From Burkholderia arboris (GTDB lineage: Bacteria > Pseudomonadota > Gammaproteobacteria > Burkholderiales > Burkholderiaceae): DNA of 64,000 nt. The notes beneath the pieces were generated by a model. The model was not told where the DNA came from, did not search any database, and saw only the letters and a list, made by a program, of their open reading frames with translations. Shown here one piece after another: positions 35,831 to 44,010 of the stretch. Each line of letters begins with the position of its first letter. The stretch's first letter is position 1. Location of the stretch: the NCBI RefSeq assembly GCF_902499125.1, contig NZ_CABVPX010000018.1, positions 106,396 through 170,395 on the forward strand. The letters run 5' to 3'. A program made the translations under genes and the position numbers.

Positions 35831-38131
35831 ATGAAACAGACAGAGACACAGCAGCAGGCCGCGTTCGACTATCACGAGTTTCCGACCCCCGGGAAAATCT
35901 CGGTCGTGGCGAGCAAGCCGCTGGTGACTCAGCGCGATCTGGCGCTGGCCTATACGCCCGGCGTGGCGAGCGTGTGCGAGTCGATCGCCGCCGATCCGCT
36001 GCAGGCGCACCGTTTCACGAGCCGCGGCAACCTGGTGGGCGTGATCACGAACGGCACGGCGGTGCTCGGCCTGGGCAACATCGGCCCGCTCGCATCGAAG
36101 CCGGTCATGGAAGGCAAGGCTGTCCTGTTCAAGAAGTTCGCCGGGATCGACGTGTTCGACATCGAGATCAACGAGACCGATCCGGACAAGCTGGTCGACA
36201 TCATCGCGGGCCTCGAACCCACGTTCGGCGGCATCAACCTCGAGGACATCAAGGCGCCGGAATGCTTCACGGTCGAACAGAAGCTGCGCGAACGCATGAA
36301 GATTCCCGTCTTCCACGACGATCAGCACGGCACGGCCATCACCGTTTCCGCCGCGTTCATCAACGGGCTGAAGGTCGTCGGGAAGTCCATCAAGGAAGTG
36401 AAGGTCGTGACGTCGGGCGCCGGCGCAGCCGCGCTGGCGTGCCTGGACCTGCTGGTCGACCTCGGGTTGCCGGTGGAAAACGTCTGGGTGACCGACATCG
36501 AAGGCGTCGTCTATCGCGGCCGCACCACGCTGATGGACCCGGCCAAGTCGCGCTTCGCGCAGGAAACCGATGCGCGCAAGCTTGCCGAGGTGATCGGCGG
36601 CGCGGATGTGTTCCTGGGGCTGTCGGTCGGCGGCATCCTCACGGCGGAGATGCTGAAGGCGATGGCGGCGCGTCCGCTGATTCTCGCGCTGGCCAACCCG
36701 ACGCCGGAAATCTTCCCGGAACTGGCGCACGAGACGCGCGACGATGTCGTCATCGCGACGGGCCGCTCGGACTACCCGAACCAGGTCAACAACGTGCTGT
36801 GCTTCCCGTACATTTTCCGGGGCGCGCTGGATGTGGGGGCGACGACGATCACGCGCGAAATGGAAATCGCCGCGGTTCACGCGATCGCGGGGCTGGCCGA
36901 GGAAGAGCAGAACGAAGTCGTCGCGGCGGCCTATGGCGCGTACGACGTGTCGTTTGGCGCGCAATACCTGATTCCGAAGCCGTTCGACCCGCGCCTGATC
37001 GTGCGGATCGCGCCGGCCGTGGCCAAGGCGGCGATGGAAGGCGGCGTGGCGACGCGTCCGCTCGCGAATCTCGACGCGTATGTCGAGCAGCTGCAGCAGT
37101 TCGTTTACCACTCGGGCGCGTTCATGAAGCCGCTGTTCGCGACCGCGCGTCAGCTGGTGCGTGACGGCGGCAAGGCGCGGATCGTGTTCACCGAAGGTGA
37201 GGACGAGCGCGTGTTGCGTGCGGTGCAGGTGATCGTCGACGAGAAGCTCGCGCGTCCGATTCTGGTCGGGCGTCCGGAGGTGCTGCTGGCGCGCATCGAG
37301 CGATTCGGCCTGCGTCTGCGACTCGGTCAGGACGTCGAAGTGACCAATCCGGAATATGACGAGCGCTTCCCGCAGTACTGGACGAAGTATTGGGAACTGC
37401 GGTGCCGCGACGGCATTTCGAAGGAAATGGCGCGGGTGGAAATGCGCCGCCGCCTGACGCTGATCGGCGCGATGATGGTGCAGCTCGGCGATGCGGACGG
37501 GATGATTTGCGGAACGGTGGGCGAGTATCACAATCACCTGCGGTTCGTGGACGAAGTGATCGGCAAGAAGCCCGGCGCGTCGACCTACGCGGCGATGAAC
37601 ATCCTGCTGCTCGATCAGCGCACGGTCGCGCTGGTGGATACGCACGTCAACGACAACCCCGATGCGGAGCAGATCGCGGAGTTCACGATCGCGGCGGCGC
37701 GGCAGATGGAATGGCTGAACCTGACGCCGAAGGTTGCGCTGCTGTCGCGGTCGAATTTCGGGTCAGGGAGCGCGGCTTCGGGCGTGAAGATGCGCCGGGC
37801 GCTGGAGATCGTGCGGGAGCAGGCGCCGGATATCGAGGCCGATGGCGAAATGCATGGCGACTGTGCGCTGGATGAAGGGCTGCGTGCGAAGCTGCTGCCG
37901 ATGTCGCCGTTGAAGGGGGCGGCGAATTTGCTGGTTTGTCCGAATGTGGATGCGGGGAATATCGCGTACAACCTGCTGAAGACCGAGGCGGGGAGCAATG
38001 TGGCGGTGGGGCCGTTCCTGCTGGGCGTCAATGCGCCTGTGAACATCCTGACTTCCAGCGCGACCGTGCGGCGGATTGTGAATATGGCCGCGCTGACGGT
38101 GATCGAGGCTAATCGGGGTGTGGCGGGCTGA
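35831..38131 (+). CDS. maeB: NADP-dependent malic enzyme with phosphotransacetylase-like domain
   Basis: The 766-residue protein is a MaeB-type fusion. The N-terminal malic enzyme part (about 1-430) has AYTPGVASVCESIAADP, FAGIDVFDIEIN, FHDDQHGTAITVSAA and SGAGAAALACL. The C-terminal part (about 435-760) matches phosphate acetyltransferase (FTEGEDERVLRAVQV, LLSRSNFGSGSA, ANLLVCPNVDAGNIAYNLLK), usually a regulatory acetyl-CoA-sensing domain without activity. It decarboxylates malate to pyruvate and makes NADPH. The end of the gene uses GGG and GCG codons oddly often. A terminator follows. Confidence 0.96.
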   Translation: MKQTETQQQAAFDYHEFPTPGKISVVASKPLVTQRDLALAYTPGVASVCESIAADPLQAHRFTSRGNLVGVITNGTAVLGLGNIGPLASKPVMEGKAVLFKKFAGIDVFDIEINETDPDKLVDIIAGLEPTFGGINLEDIKAPECFTVEQKLRERMKIPVFHDDQHGTAITVSAAFINGLKVVGKSIKEVKVVTSGAGAAALACLDLLVDLGLPVENVWVTDIEGVVYRGRTTLMDPAKSRFAQETDARKLAEVIGGADVFLGLSVGGILTAEMLKAMAARPLILALANPTPEIFPELAHETRDDVVIATGRSDYPNQVNNVLCFPYIFRGALDVGATTITREMEIAAVHAIAGLAEEEQNEVVAAAYGAYDVSFGAQYLIPKPFDPRLIVRIAPAVAKAAMEGGVATRPLANLDAYVEQLQQFVYHSGAFMKPLFATARQLVRDGGKARIVFTEGEDERVLRAVQVIVDEKLARPILVGRPEVLLARIERFGLRLRLGQDVEVTNPEYDERFPQYWTKYWELRCRDGISKEMARVEMRRRLTLIGAMMVQLGDADGMICGTVGEYHNHLRFVDEVIGKKPGASTYAAMNILLLDQRTVALVDTHVNDNPDAEQIAEFTIAAARQMEWLNLTPKVALLSRSNFGSGSAASGVKMRRALEIVREQAPDIEADGEMHGDCALDEGLRAKLLPMSPLKGAANLLVCPNVDAGNIAYNLLKTEAGSNVAVGPFLLGVNAPVNILTSSATVRRIVNMAALTVIEANRGVAG

Positions 38132-38144
38132 TCGATTGGCGGGA

Positions 38145-38173
38145 GCGGGGCGGCAACGGCCGCCCCGCGTTTG
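38145..38173 (+). terminator. terminator after maeB
   Basis: A perfect ten-base-pair stem GCGGGGCGGC / GCCGCCCCGC with an AACG tetraloop is followed by GTTTG, 14 bases after the stop codon. The T-tail is weak. Confidence 0.65.
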
Positions 38174-38202
38174 TCGGCATTCGGCGTGTGCGACGATGTG
38201 CC

Positions 38203-38607
38203 ATGACCAAGATGAGAGATGGAATGACGACGACCTTCGACGAGGCGACAACGGCGGCGATCGCCGCGTTTGCCCAATTGGATCTCTACACGGCTGTACA
38301 GGCGATGCGCGCCGAGGCCGATTACGACCGCGAACTGGACCAGTGGATCTCGCGCTACATCGACGAGCATGACAGCGACGCGGACGATGCAGCGTACGAC
38401 GCCTTGCACGCGCAGGCACAGGCAAGCCCGGAATACGCGCAGTTCGTCGATGCGGTTCGCCGGGAAATCCTGGAATACTTCGGCGTGACCGACAATCAGC
38501 TGGACTGCATGGTCCTGCTGCGCGCTGACGACAGCGATGCGCTTTGGGCGGAAGTCAACCGGCAGCGGAGCGCGCTGGGAACCGGTGAGGTGCGCGGAGA
38601 TCTCTGA
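38203..38607 (+). CDS. hypothetical acidic protein
   Basis: A 134-residue acidic, helical protein (QLDLYTAVQAMRAEADYDRELDQWISRYIDEHDSDADDAAYDALHAQAQ...EYFGVTDNQLDCMVLLRADD). There is no signal peptide. Starts at 38188, 38203 and 38224 are all possible; none has a strong ribosome site. I do not recognise a family. It ends 12 bases from the convergent acetyltransferase gene. Confidence 0.62.
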   Translation: MTKMRDGMTTTFDEATTAAIAAFAQLDLYTAVQAMRAEADYDRELDQWISRYIDEHDSDADDAAYDALHAQAQASPEYAQFVDAVRREILEYFGVTDNQLDCMVLLRADDSDALWAEVNRQRSALGTGEVRGDL

Positions 38608-38619
38608 GCATTGCCGGTG

Positions 38620-39030
38620 TCATTCAATGCGCAGAAACATGCCCGCTTTCTCGGGAAGCACCGACGGCTGGAAGCCGTAGCGCTCGTAGAACTTCGGCGT
38701 CCCGTGATCCGCCATCAGACTGACATAGGCGGTCGGCGGCGCATTCTCGTGGATGTAGCGCATGAGCGCTCGCATGATCAGATCGCCCACGCCTTTTTTC
38801 TGGTGAGCCGGCAATACTGCGATATCCACGATCTCGAAGAAACAGCCGCCGTCGCCGATCACCCTGCCGATTCCGACCGGAGCGCTCCCCCAGTACGCCA
38901 CGACGCTGAAGAGGCCATTCTTCAAACCGAGCGTTGCGGCCTGCCCGGATTTTCGGCTCAATCCTGCAGCAAGGCGAGTCTCGATGTACGTGGATACTGA
39001 CGGGACTTCTTGATGTATGACGTACCCCAT
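38620..39030 (-). CDS. GNAT family N-acetyltransferase
   Basis: The 136-residue protein shows the GNAT pattern: GLFSVVAYWGSAPVGIGRVIGDGGCFFEIVDIAVLPAHQKKGVGDLIMRALMRYIHENAP with the acetyl-CoA loop QKKGVGD, then LMADHGTPKFYERYGFQPS. The substrate is unknown. The ATG at 39030 has GGAG seven to ten bases upstream. It borders the low-GC island to its right. Confidence 0.92.
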   Translation of the reverse strand: MGYVIHQEVPSVSTYIETRLAAGLSRKSGQAATLGLKNGLFSVVAYWGSAPVGIGRVIGDGGCFFEIVDIAVLPAHQKKGVGDLIMRALMRYIHENAPPTAYVSLMADHGTPKFYERYGFQPSVLPEKAGMFLRIE

Positions 39031-39545
39031 GTGACCTCTCCAGGTTGGTCGTGTCGTCGATCGTTGAGTTCGGCTTGTGCGCGATGTTTCCGCCGTGTCT
39101 GGATGCGTACGCGCGCCGACGAAGAAAAGCGGACTGGATCATGCGGGCCGCTCAGGTCACTTTATCAAGTTCTGGCGAATTCGCTGCAGGTTCCATCCTT
39201 GACGACGCTGGCGTGAACGCGCGGATTCTGTTGCGGCGGAATGGCAGTCAAGGTTCCGGCTGAACCGCAGGCGAGGAAGTGCTCTCTGCGCCTGCCCGAT
39301 ACGCCTGGAAACAGTGACGGTCGCCTCAATGGCTCGACAAGACGACAATCGAGATCGAGATCGAGAACGCGAAGTTGGAGCGGCCAGAGACAAGGCCACC
39401 CATATCAATCGCCCCTTATTTGTTGTCCCAATCTTCACGACTTTCGTCTAATCGGACTGTTTTAACAGTTGTTTTAATTACTATTGCGGACGTACTTGAG
39501 CATCGATTGTTTTGGCGCCGGTTCATTCAGAGGTGCTATCCATCC
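39031..39545. other. 515-base gap at the edge of an accessory island, possible transposase remnant
   Basis: No intact gene is seen. Composition falls toward 50 percent GC after about 39400. Around 39175-39390 the plus-strand frames contain patches that recall IS66 OrfA (GSILDDAGVNARILLRRNG and TTIEIEIENAKLER), broken by stops and frameshifts. The second patch includes a GATCGA tandem. Decay of an insertion sequence is a plausible reading but the match is weak. Confidence 0.3.
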
Positions 39546-39830
39546 ATGCCAGTTGTCAAAAAAGTCGCGTATTACCAGATGGAGCCGCGACTTTTATATT
39601 CCGGAAAGCATTGGAGATGTTACTCGGGCGTTGTCGGGTGTGTTCGCTTTCGGAAATTTCGGGCGAAGGATGTCTACTGGCCAGTGCATAACAAGACATA
39701 CCGGCACTGGAGGTCGGTGCGTAATCGTGGCGGTGACTTCATGGTCTACAGTAAGCCCAAACTCATCAAGCTGGACAAGCCGATCATTCTGAAAATTGAC
39801 ACCGTATACAGGACCATTCCGGCCGAGTAA
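39546..39830 (+). CDS. small basic hypothetical protein coupled to a membrane gene
   Basis: From ATG 39546 the product is 94 residues, rich in Lys, Arg, Tyr and Trp (MPVVKKVAYYQMEPRLLYSGKHWRCYSGVVGCVRFRKFRAKDVYWPVHNKTYRHWR). The frame is open upstream to 39375, so it may be the tail of a longer, decayed protein. Its TAA overlaps the ATG of the next gene by one base, showing translational coupling. Coupled small basic plus membrane proteins of low GC are seen in toxin-immunity cassettes; nothing here proves that role. Confidence 0.45.
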   Translation: MPVVKKVAYYQMEPRLLYSGKHWRCYSGVVGCVRFRKFRAKDVYWPVHNKTYRHWRSVRNRGGDFMVYSKPKLIKLDKPIILKIDTVYRTIPAE

Positions 39831-40485
39831 TGAAAGCGACCATGACCATCGTCAAAGTGGCCTTGTCTGTGATCGCCATATACCTGGTTGTCGATATCGG
39901 GTGGCTGTTCTTGCCGCTCAACGTGAGGAACGGGATCATACTTGTCGCGGCCATGAATACGAAGCACGCGATCTTCGCCATCACGTCGATCCTCTTCGGG
40001 TTCTACCTGTACAGGCTTGTCAGAAATTTCAACCGGTTCAGCCGATCGAAGCGTGTCGGTCTGGCGATCGTCACGCTCGTTTTTTTGCGTTCATCTACCT
40101 GGTCGGCTTTCGCGGGATCATGACTGACGATACCGATTGCCAGCGCTTCAACTACAACGTCAAGATGAATGGCGGTATCAAACAGATTGACGGAACAACA
40201 TACATCATCAACGTTTGCGGAAGTGGTGCCCGCGGCAATGGCTTTTTTGCAGATCAGAATGAGCAGGTCAAGCTCGTCGTCACCGATGCGCATGGATCGA
40301 CGCTTGCCATCCGACTGTTTTCAGTTTTTTGGGATGGTCGGTCAGGTGAGGAATCGCTCACCATCCGTAAGGAAAAGTTGATCTACTTCGACGCATCGGA
40401 TGAATACGACAGTGAAAGGTCGATCTCGATGCCGCCCACCACGCTCGATTGGGTCGCGGCGAGAATTCCAATATGGCTTCGCTGA
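39830..40485 (+). pseudogene. membrane-anchored protein gene interrupted by a -1 frameshift
   Basis: The first frame (39830-40123) encodes about 85 residues with two to three membrane segments (VALSVIAIYLVVDIGWLFL, AIFAITSILFGFYLYRLV, VGLAIVTLVF) and stops soon after a run of seven Ts. The second frame continues exactly where the first fails (FAFIYLVGFRGIMTDDTDCQRFNYNV...) and ends PPTTLDWVAARIPIWLR at 40485. Joined at the T-run the product is about 218 residues: membrane anchor plus soluble domain. It is a pseudogene, a sequencing error, or a frameshift-expressed gene. I know no family; a related fragment lies inverted at 40719-40838. Confidence 0.6.
40081..40087 (+). other. slippery heptamer T-TTT-TTG at the frame junction
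   Basis: In the upstream reading frame the codons here are TTT and TTG preceded by T, which is the X-XXY-YYZ pattern of -1 ribosomal frameshift sites. Slipping back one base places the ribosome in the frame that encodes the rest of the protein. A homopolymer indel would look the same. Confidence 0.45.
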
Positions 40486-40718
40486 GAATGGTCCTGCTGC
40501 ACGGGTGCTCGTCGCGTTGATGCGATGCGGCCCACGATTCTGGATTCGCGCGTGGGCCTCGAGTGATACTTCGCCGCGTTGCGGCGCATCAGAGCCTCTT
40601 GCGGCAACACGTAGATCGACGTCGTACCGGGCGACACGCGGCCGAACGTGCGCTGCGCGGCGTTCCTTGGCTGCCGCCGTTATCTGTCCGCGCATCGTCG
40701 ACGACTTGCACTAGCGAT

Positions 40719-40838
40719 TTAGTTGAGGAACGGCATGCGTGCCCGCATCCAATCAACAGTCGCGGAAGGGACGGACATCTTGCCCTCCCCAGTGTTGTCA
40801 TAGAAGGTGATGCGATCGAGGCCGTACTCGAGCGCCAT
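40719..40838 (-). pseudogene. 3' fragment of a gene related to the frame-disrupted membrane gene
   Basis: The minus strand encodes 39 residues ending in a stop, MALEYGLDRITFYDNTGEGKMSVPSATVDWMRARMPFLN. The stretch ITFYDNT...MSVPSATVDWMRARMPFL aligns with LIYFDAS...ISMPPTTLDWVAARIPIWL at the end of the gene at 39830-40485, with about a third identical and most others similar. Upstream of it the frame meets a stop (TGA) within five codons. It is a truncated paralog in opposite orientation. Confidence 0.55.
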
Positions 40839-41198
40839 CTGGTACCTTCACGTCAACGACGTTACCCGAACGATCACGCCGAACTGCAGCCGTTGGCGCT
40901 GCGAGAGTGGCCGGACCCCGATCCTGACCGGGACCGTCGCCGCTATACCCCTTTCAAGAGCTGCCTGATGCGGCTCTAGCGACTGCGACGCAGTCGTTTC
41001 CCAAACGCGACTGACCGCCGGGACGATACCACCCTGGCCATCGCTGCGAACGCCGCGACTCACACGCACTGCCACCTCCAACAACTGTCACGACCTCAAG
41101 GCCCATGAGGCCGCGTTGTGTCCGGCGAAACGGCGTGCATGGAAATGCCAGAGAACATCGTCGACGCATGTTGCCAAAATAATGCACGACGTATACAG

Positions 41199-41213
41199 TT
41201 GCACAAAGTGCAT
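41199..41213. promoter_or_regulatory. dyad TTGCAC-AAA-GTGCAT
   Basis: A six-base inverted repeat (five of six positions perfect) around an AAA centre lies about 95 bases upstream of the GTG start at 41308, next to a GTATAC palindrome at 41191-41196. It is a likely operator for the following three-gene operon; the regulator is unknown. Confidence 0.45.
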
Positions 41214-41307
41214 AAAATGACGTTTCCTGCAGAGCCGACCGATACCGTGCCAGGCCGACGCCACGCGAAACCCTCGATGTTCAACACCCGCCATTGGAGC
41301 GACGTCA

Positions 41308-41715
41308 GTGCATCAAACGCTATCGACCTCACTCAGCGCGCTGTACGACCTCGGCTTCGCGTTGTTCCATTTGACCTTCTGGCGCTGGTTCAAGTGGCCG
41401 CGGTCTCTGGAGAAAAGCGGGCGACTCAATCAGGGCATTACCCAGACACTTAACGTGATGCTGAGTTACGTGTTCGTTGTCTACGCGGCATCGCTTGTCC
41501 TGGCTGCCACGCCAAGCCAGGGGCCGCTCGCGCTGGCAGGCAGCGGATTCTGGTTGCTGAGAGCGATTGCACAACCCGTGCTGTTTGCCAGAACGCGCCT
41601 GAGCTGGATCCTCGCGGCAGTGTTCGCGCTTGGCGCGGGCCTGCATGCCATCTCGTACGTTGATTCCGCGAAGGTGGGCGCCGACGCGTTGTCGTCCGCC
41701 AAACCGCTTTCGTGA
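41308..41715 (+). CDS. small multi-span membrane protein
   Basis: The 135-residue protein starts at GTG 41308 with GGAG eight bases upstream. It has about four hydrophobic segments (residues 10-25, 50-68, 75-95, 98-118). I do not recognise a family. Its stop overlaps the GTG of the next gene (GTGA), so it is the first gene of a coupled operon with an FMN-binding protein and a CrtI-like oxidoreductase. Confidence 0.72.
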   Translation: MHQTLSTSLSALYDLGFALFHLTFWRWFKWPRSLEKSGRLNQGITQTLNVMLSYVFVVYAASLVLAATPSQGPLALAGSGFWLLRAIAQPVLFARTRLSWILAAVFALGAGLHAISYVDSAKVGADALSSAKPLS

Positions 41716-42320
41716 AAGCGGCGTCAGCGTACTTTCGTTTGCCGGATCTTCCCGGTTCTAGAGTGTCTTCCGAAACGCTGTCCAACATCGCCATGAATGC
41801 CGACCAGCTCTTTCAACAAGCACGTGAAATCGTCAGCAACTGCACGCTCTGTTTTGTGTCTTCGAACGACGCGTCCGGTCAGATCAACTCCAGGGTCGTC
41901 GAAATCCTGGAAATCGGGAACGACCTCACGATTCGATTCATGACCGACTCGAGAACGCGTAAAGCGTTGGAGATTTGCCGGGGGAGTGCGATCAGCCTGT
42001 CCTTTCTCAGTATGGCCGACCGGGGATACGTGACGATCGGAACCGTTCCGGTCGTCTCCGCAGATACCGCGTTGAAGCAACGCATCTGGAAGGAGTCGCT
42101 GTTCACCTGGTTTCCGAACGGGCCGGATGATCCTTACGTGATCGCCGTCACCTGCGCGCCCGTCTGGGTTGAACTGTGGTCGCGCATGCGGGGGATTGCG
42201 CCCGATCCACTCGGCCTCAACTCGGTCCGGCTGATTCGAATGGATGGCAATTGGCATGCCCGTCACACGTTTCCCGACACACGCGAATCATGGCGTGAGG
42301 GATCGCATGACGCGCAATGA
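41712..42320 (+). CDS. pyridoxamine 5'-phosphate oxidase family protein
   Basis: The 202-residue product (173 if it starts at ATG 41793) has the split-barrel flavin-binding fold: AREIVSNCTLCFVSSNDASGQINSRVVEILEIGNDLTIRFMTDSRTRKALEICRGSAISLSFLS, and WKESLFTWFPNGPDDPYVIAVTCAPVWVELWS. It resembles general stress protein 26. The four-base overlap with the upstream gene favours the GTG start; the ATG would start just at the domain. It overlaps the next gene by 14 bases. Confidence 0.83.
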   Translation: MKAASAYFRLPDLPGSRVSSETLSNIAMNADQLFQQAREIVSNCTLCFVSSNDASGQINSRVVEILEIGNDLTIRFMTDSRTRKALEICRGSAISLSFLSMADRGYVTIGTVPVVSADTALKQRIWKESLFTWFPNGPDDPYVIAVTCAPVWVELWSRMRGIAPDPLGLNSVRLIRMDGNWHARHTFPDTRESWREGSHDAQ

Positions 42321-43782
42321 CAAACAGCCCGCCGTCGTGATCGGTGCAGGCCTCGCCGGCCTGTCCGCTGCACTGCTGCTGGCACGCAACGACAGATCGG
42401 TCGTCGTCGTGGAAGCATCGGACGAAGCAGGTGGTTGCTGCTCCACCGCGACGAGCGACGGCTTCACGTTCAACAACGGCGCGATGTATGTCGCGGTGCC
42501 GTCGCTGATTCGCGCGTCTTTCCAGCGCCTCGGTCTCGACTTCGATCGCGACGTTCCGATGGTGGCCATCGAGCGACCTCACGTCACGCATCTGGAGAAT
42601 GAAACGGCCGTTCATCTGTCCAGCGCCGATGCGTCCTATGTGGAAGGCGATCGGGCGGATTCGCGGACACGGCAACTGCGTGACGGCCTTGGCAGGCTCC
42701 AGCGGCAATGGGGGCCCGTCTACCGTACGCTGGTTGATGAAGTGCTGCCGCAGGAGCCTTCGCTCCTGCGGACGTTGAGCAAACTGTGGCGCTACCTGCC
42801 GCGCATGAGCGGGCACGCCAGTCGCCTGATCGAAGCGCACTTTGCCGATGCAGACCTGCAGGCGGCTGTTGCCTCGACGCTGCTCTATACCGGGCAAGCC
42901 CCCGATCGTCTTCCGGCCACGCAGATCATTGGCTTGATTGCGATGCTGGAAGAGGGGTTCCATCTACCCCGTGCAGGCATGGGCGCGATCAGTTCCGCCA
43001 TGACGCGCGAACTGTCCAGACGGTCGGTGCCGATCCGGTTCGGTGCCCATGTCCGCGAAATCATCGTGGAGAACGGAGCCGCCCGGGGCATCGTGCTTGC
43101 CGACGGTGAGCGCATCTCGACAGATTGCGTCGTCGCGACGTGTTCGGGTTTCGACGTGGTGCGCCACCTGTTGCCCAACCATGCGGTGCCGCGGGGGCTG
43201 GCGCACAAGGCTCGCGCGGCACCGCTGTCGCATCGTGCGATCTCGATTCAGGTGGGCGGCTCGGGCGCGGTGCCGCCGCGCGCCTTCATCACCAATCGCG
43301 TTCCAGCGATGCGGCAGCAGGGGGCCTTGCACGCATCGACGCCTGGCGTGCCTCACTGGCTTGCCTATACCTGTCCGTCGCTGGTGTTGCCGGAGCTGGC
43401 GCCGAACGGCAAGACCGTGCTGGAGTTGTATGCGCCGGCGACGGGCATCCACGCCGCATCGGAATGGACAAGCGCGATGACAGAGGCTGCGGTCGGCGAC
43501 TATCTCAATGCGCTACGGGCGCATCTTCCCGGCCTCTGCATCGAACGTGTCCGCGTCGCGGATCCGCAGGATTTCGCGAGCGGACGGCATTTGTACGAAG
43601 GGGCGCTCTACGGGATTGCGCCGGGCACGACGCCTGACAAGTTCTTTCCGCATCGGACAGGGCTGCGGGGCCTCTATCTGGGCGGACAAACGACATTCCC
43701 GGGGTATGGCGTACCCACGGCCATGCTCTCCGGGATCCAGGCGGCGGAAGCGGCCGTGCAGGACATGCGCGGGAATGCGTGA
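42307..43782 (+). CDS. CrtI-like FAD-dependent oxidoreductase (phytoene-desaturase family)
   Basis: The 491-residue flavoprotein has the dinucleotide motif VVIGAGLAGLSAALLLARN, then VVEASDEAGGCCSTATSDGFTFNNGAMYV, typical of the CrtI / carotenoid-isomerase group. The FAD-closing C-terminus is GLYLGGQTTFPGYGVPTAMLSGIQAAEAA. It desaturates or isomerises an unsaturated lipid-like substrate. No carotenoid synthesis genes adjoin it, so a non-carotenoid substrate is likely. The ATG at 42307 has GAGG upstream and lies inside the end of the preceding gene. Confidence 0.88.
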   Translation: MTRNDKQPAVVIGAGLAGLSAALLLARNDRSVVVVEASDEAGGCCSTATSDGFTFNNGAMYVAVPSLIRASFQRLGLDFDRDVPMVAIERPHVTHLENETAVHLSSADASYVEGDRADSRTRQLRDGLGRLQRQWGPVYRTLVDEVLPQEPSLLRTLSKLWRYLPRMSGHASRLIEAHFADADLQAAVASTLLYTGQAPDRLPATQIIGLIAMLEEGFHLPRAGMGAISSAMTRELSRRSVPIRFGAHVREIIVENGAARGIVLADGERISTDCVVATCSGFDVVRHLLPNHAVPRGLAHKARAAPLSHRAISIQVGGSGAVPPRAFITNRVPAMRQQGALHASTPGVPHWLAYTCPSLVLPELAPNGKTVLELYAPATGIHAASEWTSAMTEAAVGDYLNALRAHLPGLCIERVRVADPQDFASGRHLYEGALYGIAPGTTPDKFFPHRTGLRGLYLGGQTTFPGYGVPTAMLSGIQAAEAAVQDMRGNA

Positions 43783-44010
43783 GCCTGGGAAGCGCATGCC
43801 CGAAACATGCATCAAATCCGCATTCCGTGCCGCCCGCAGCCCTCCATTTAATGACCAAACCGCAAGACCTAGTGCATAGATATCGTTTGCCGAGCCCTTA
43901 ATGACTATCGACAATCGTGGCTCGAATTCACCGCCGTGGCGCCAGAAGCGCCGCGGTGGCCGGCACTTGACGGCTATCCCGGCCGTCCGCGCCCTCCAGC
44001 TCACGACGAC

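Larger units (their letters stand above)
40486..41307. other. 822-base gap, decayed accessory DNA
   Basis: The only recognisable coding trace is the inverted fragment at 40719-40838. Other frames give Arg-rich translations without motifs. The last 150 bases (41160-41300) are AT-richer and form the promoter region of the next operon, with a dyad at 41199-41213. Confidence 0.45.

Noticed and set aside
35738..37645. Minus-strand open frame of 635 codons opposite maeB
   Set aside because: maeB matches a known family along its full length; the antisense frame has no motif.
39350..39374. GATCGA tandem that might seed a repeat array
   Set aside because: Only three imperfect units; it lies in a possible transposase remnant and shows no spacer structure, so it is not a CRISPR.
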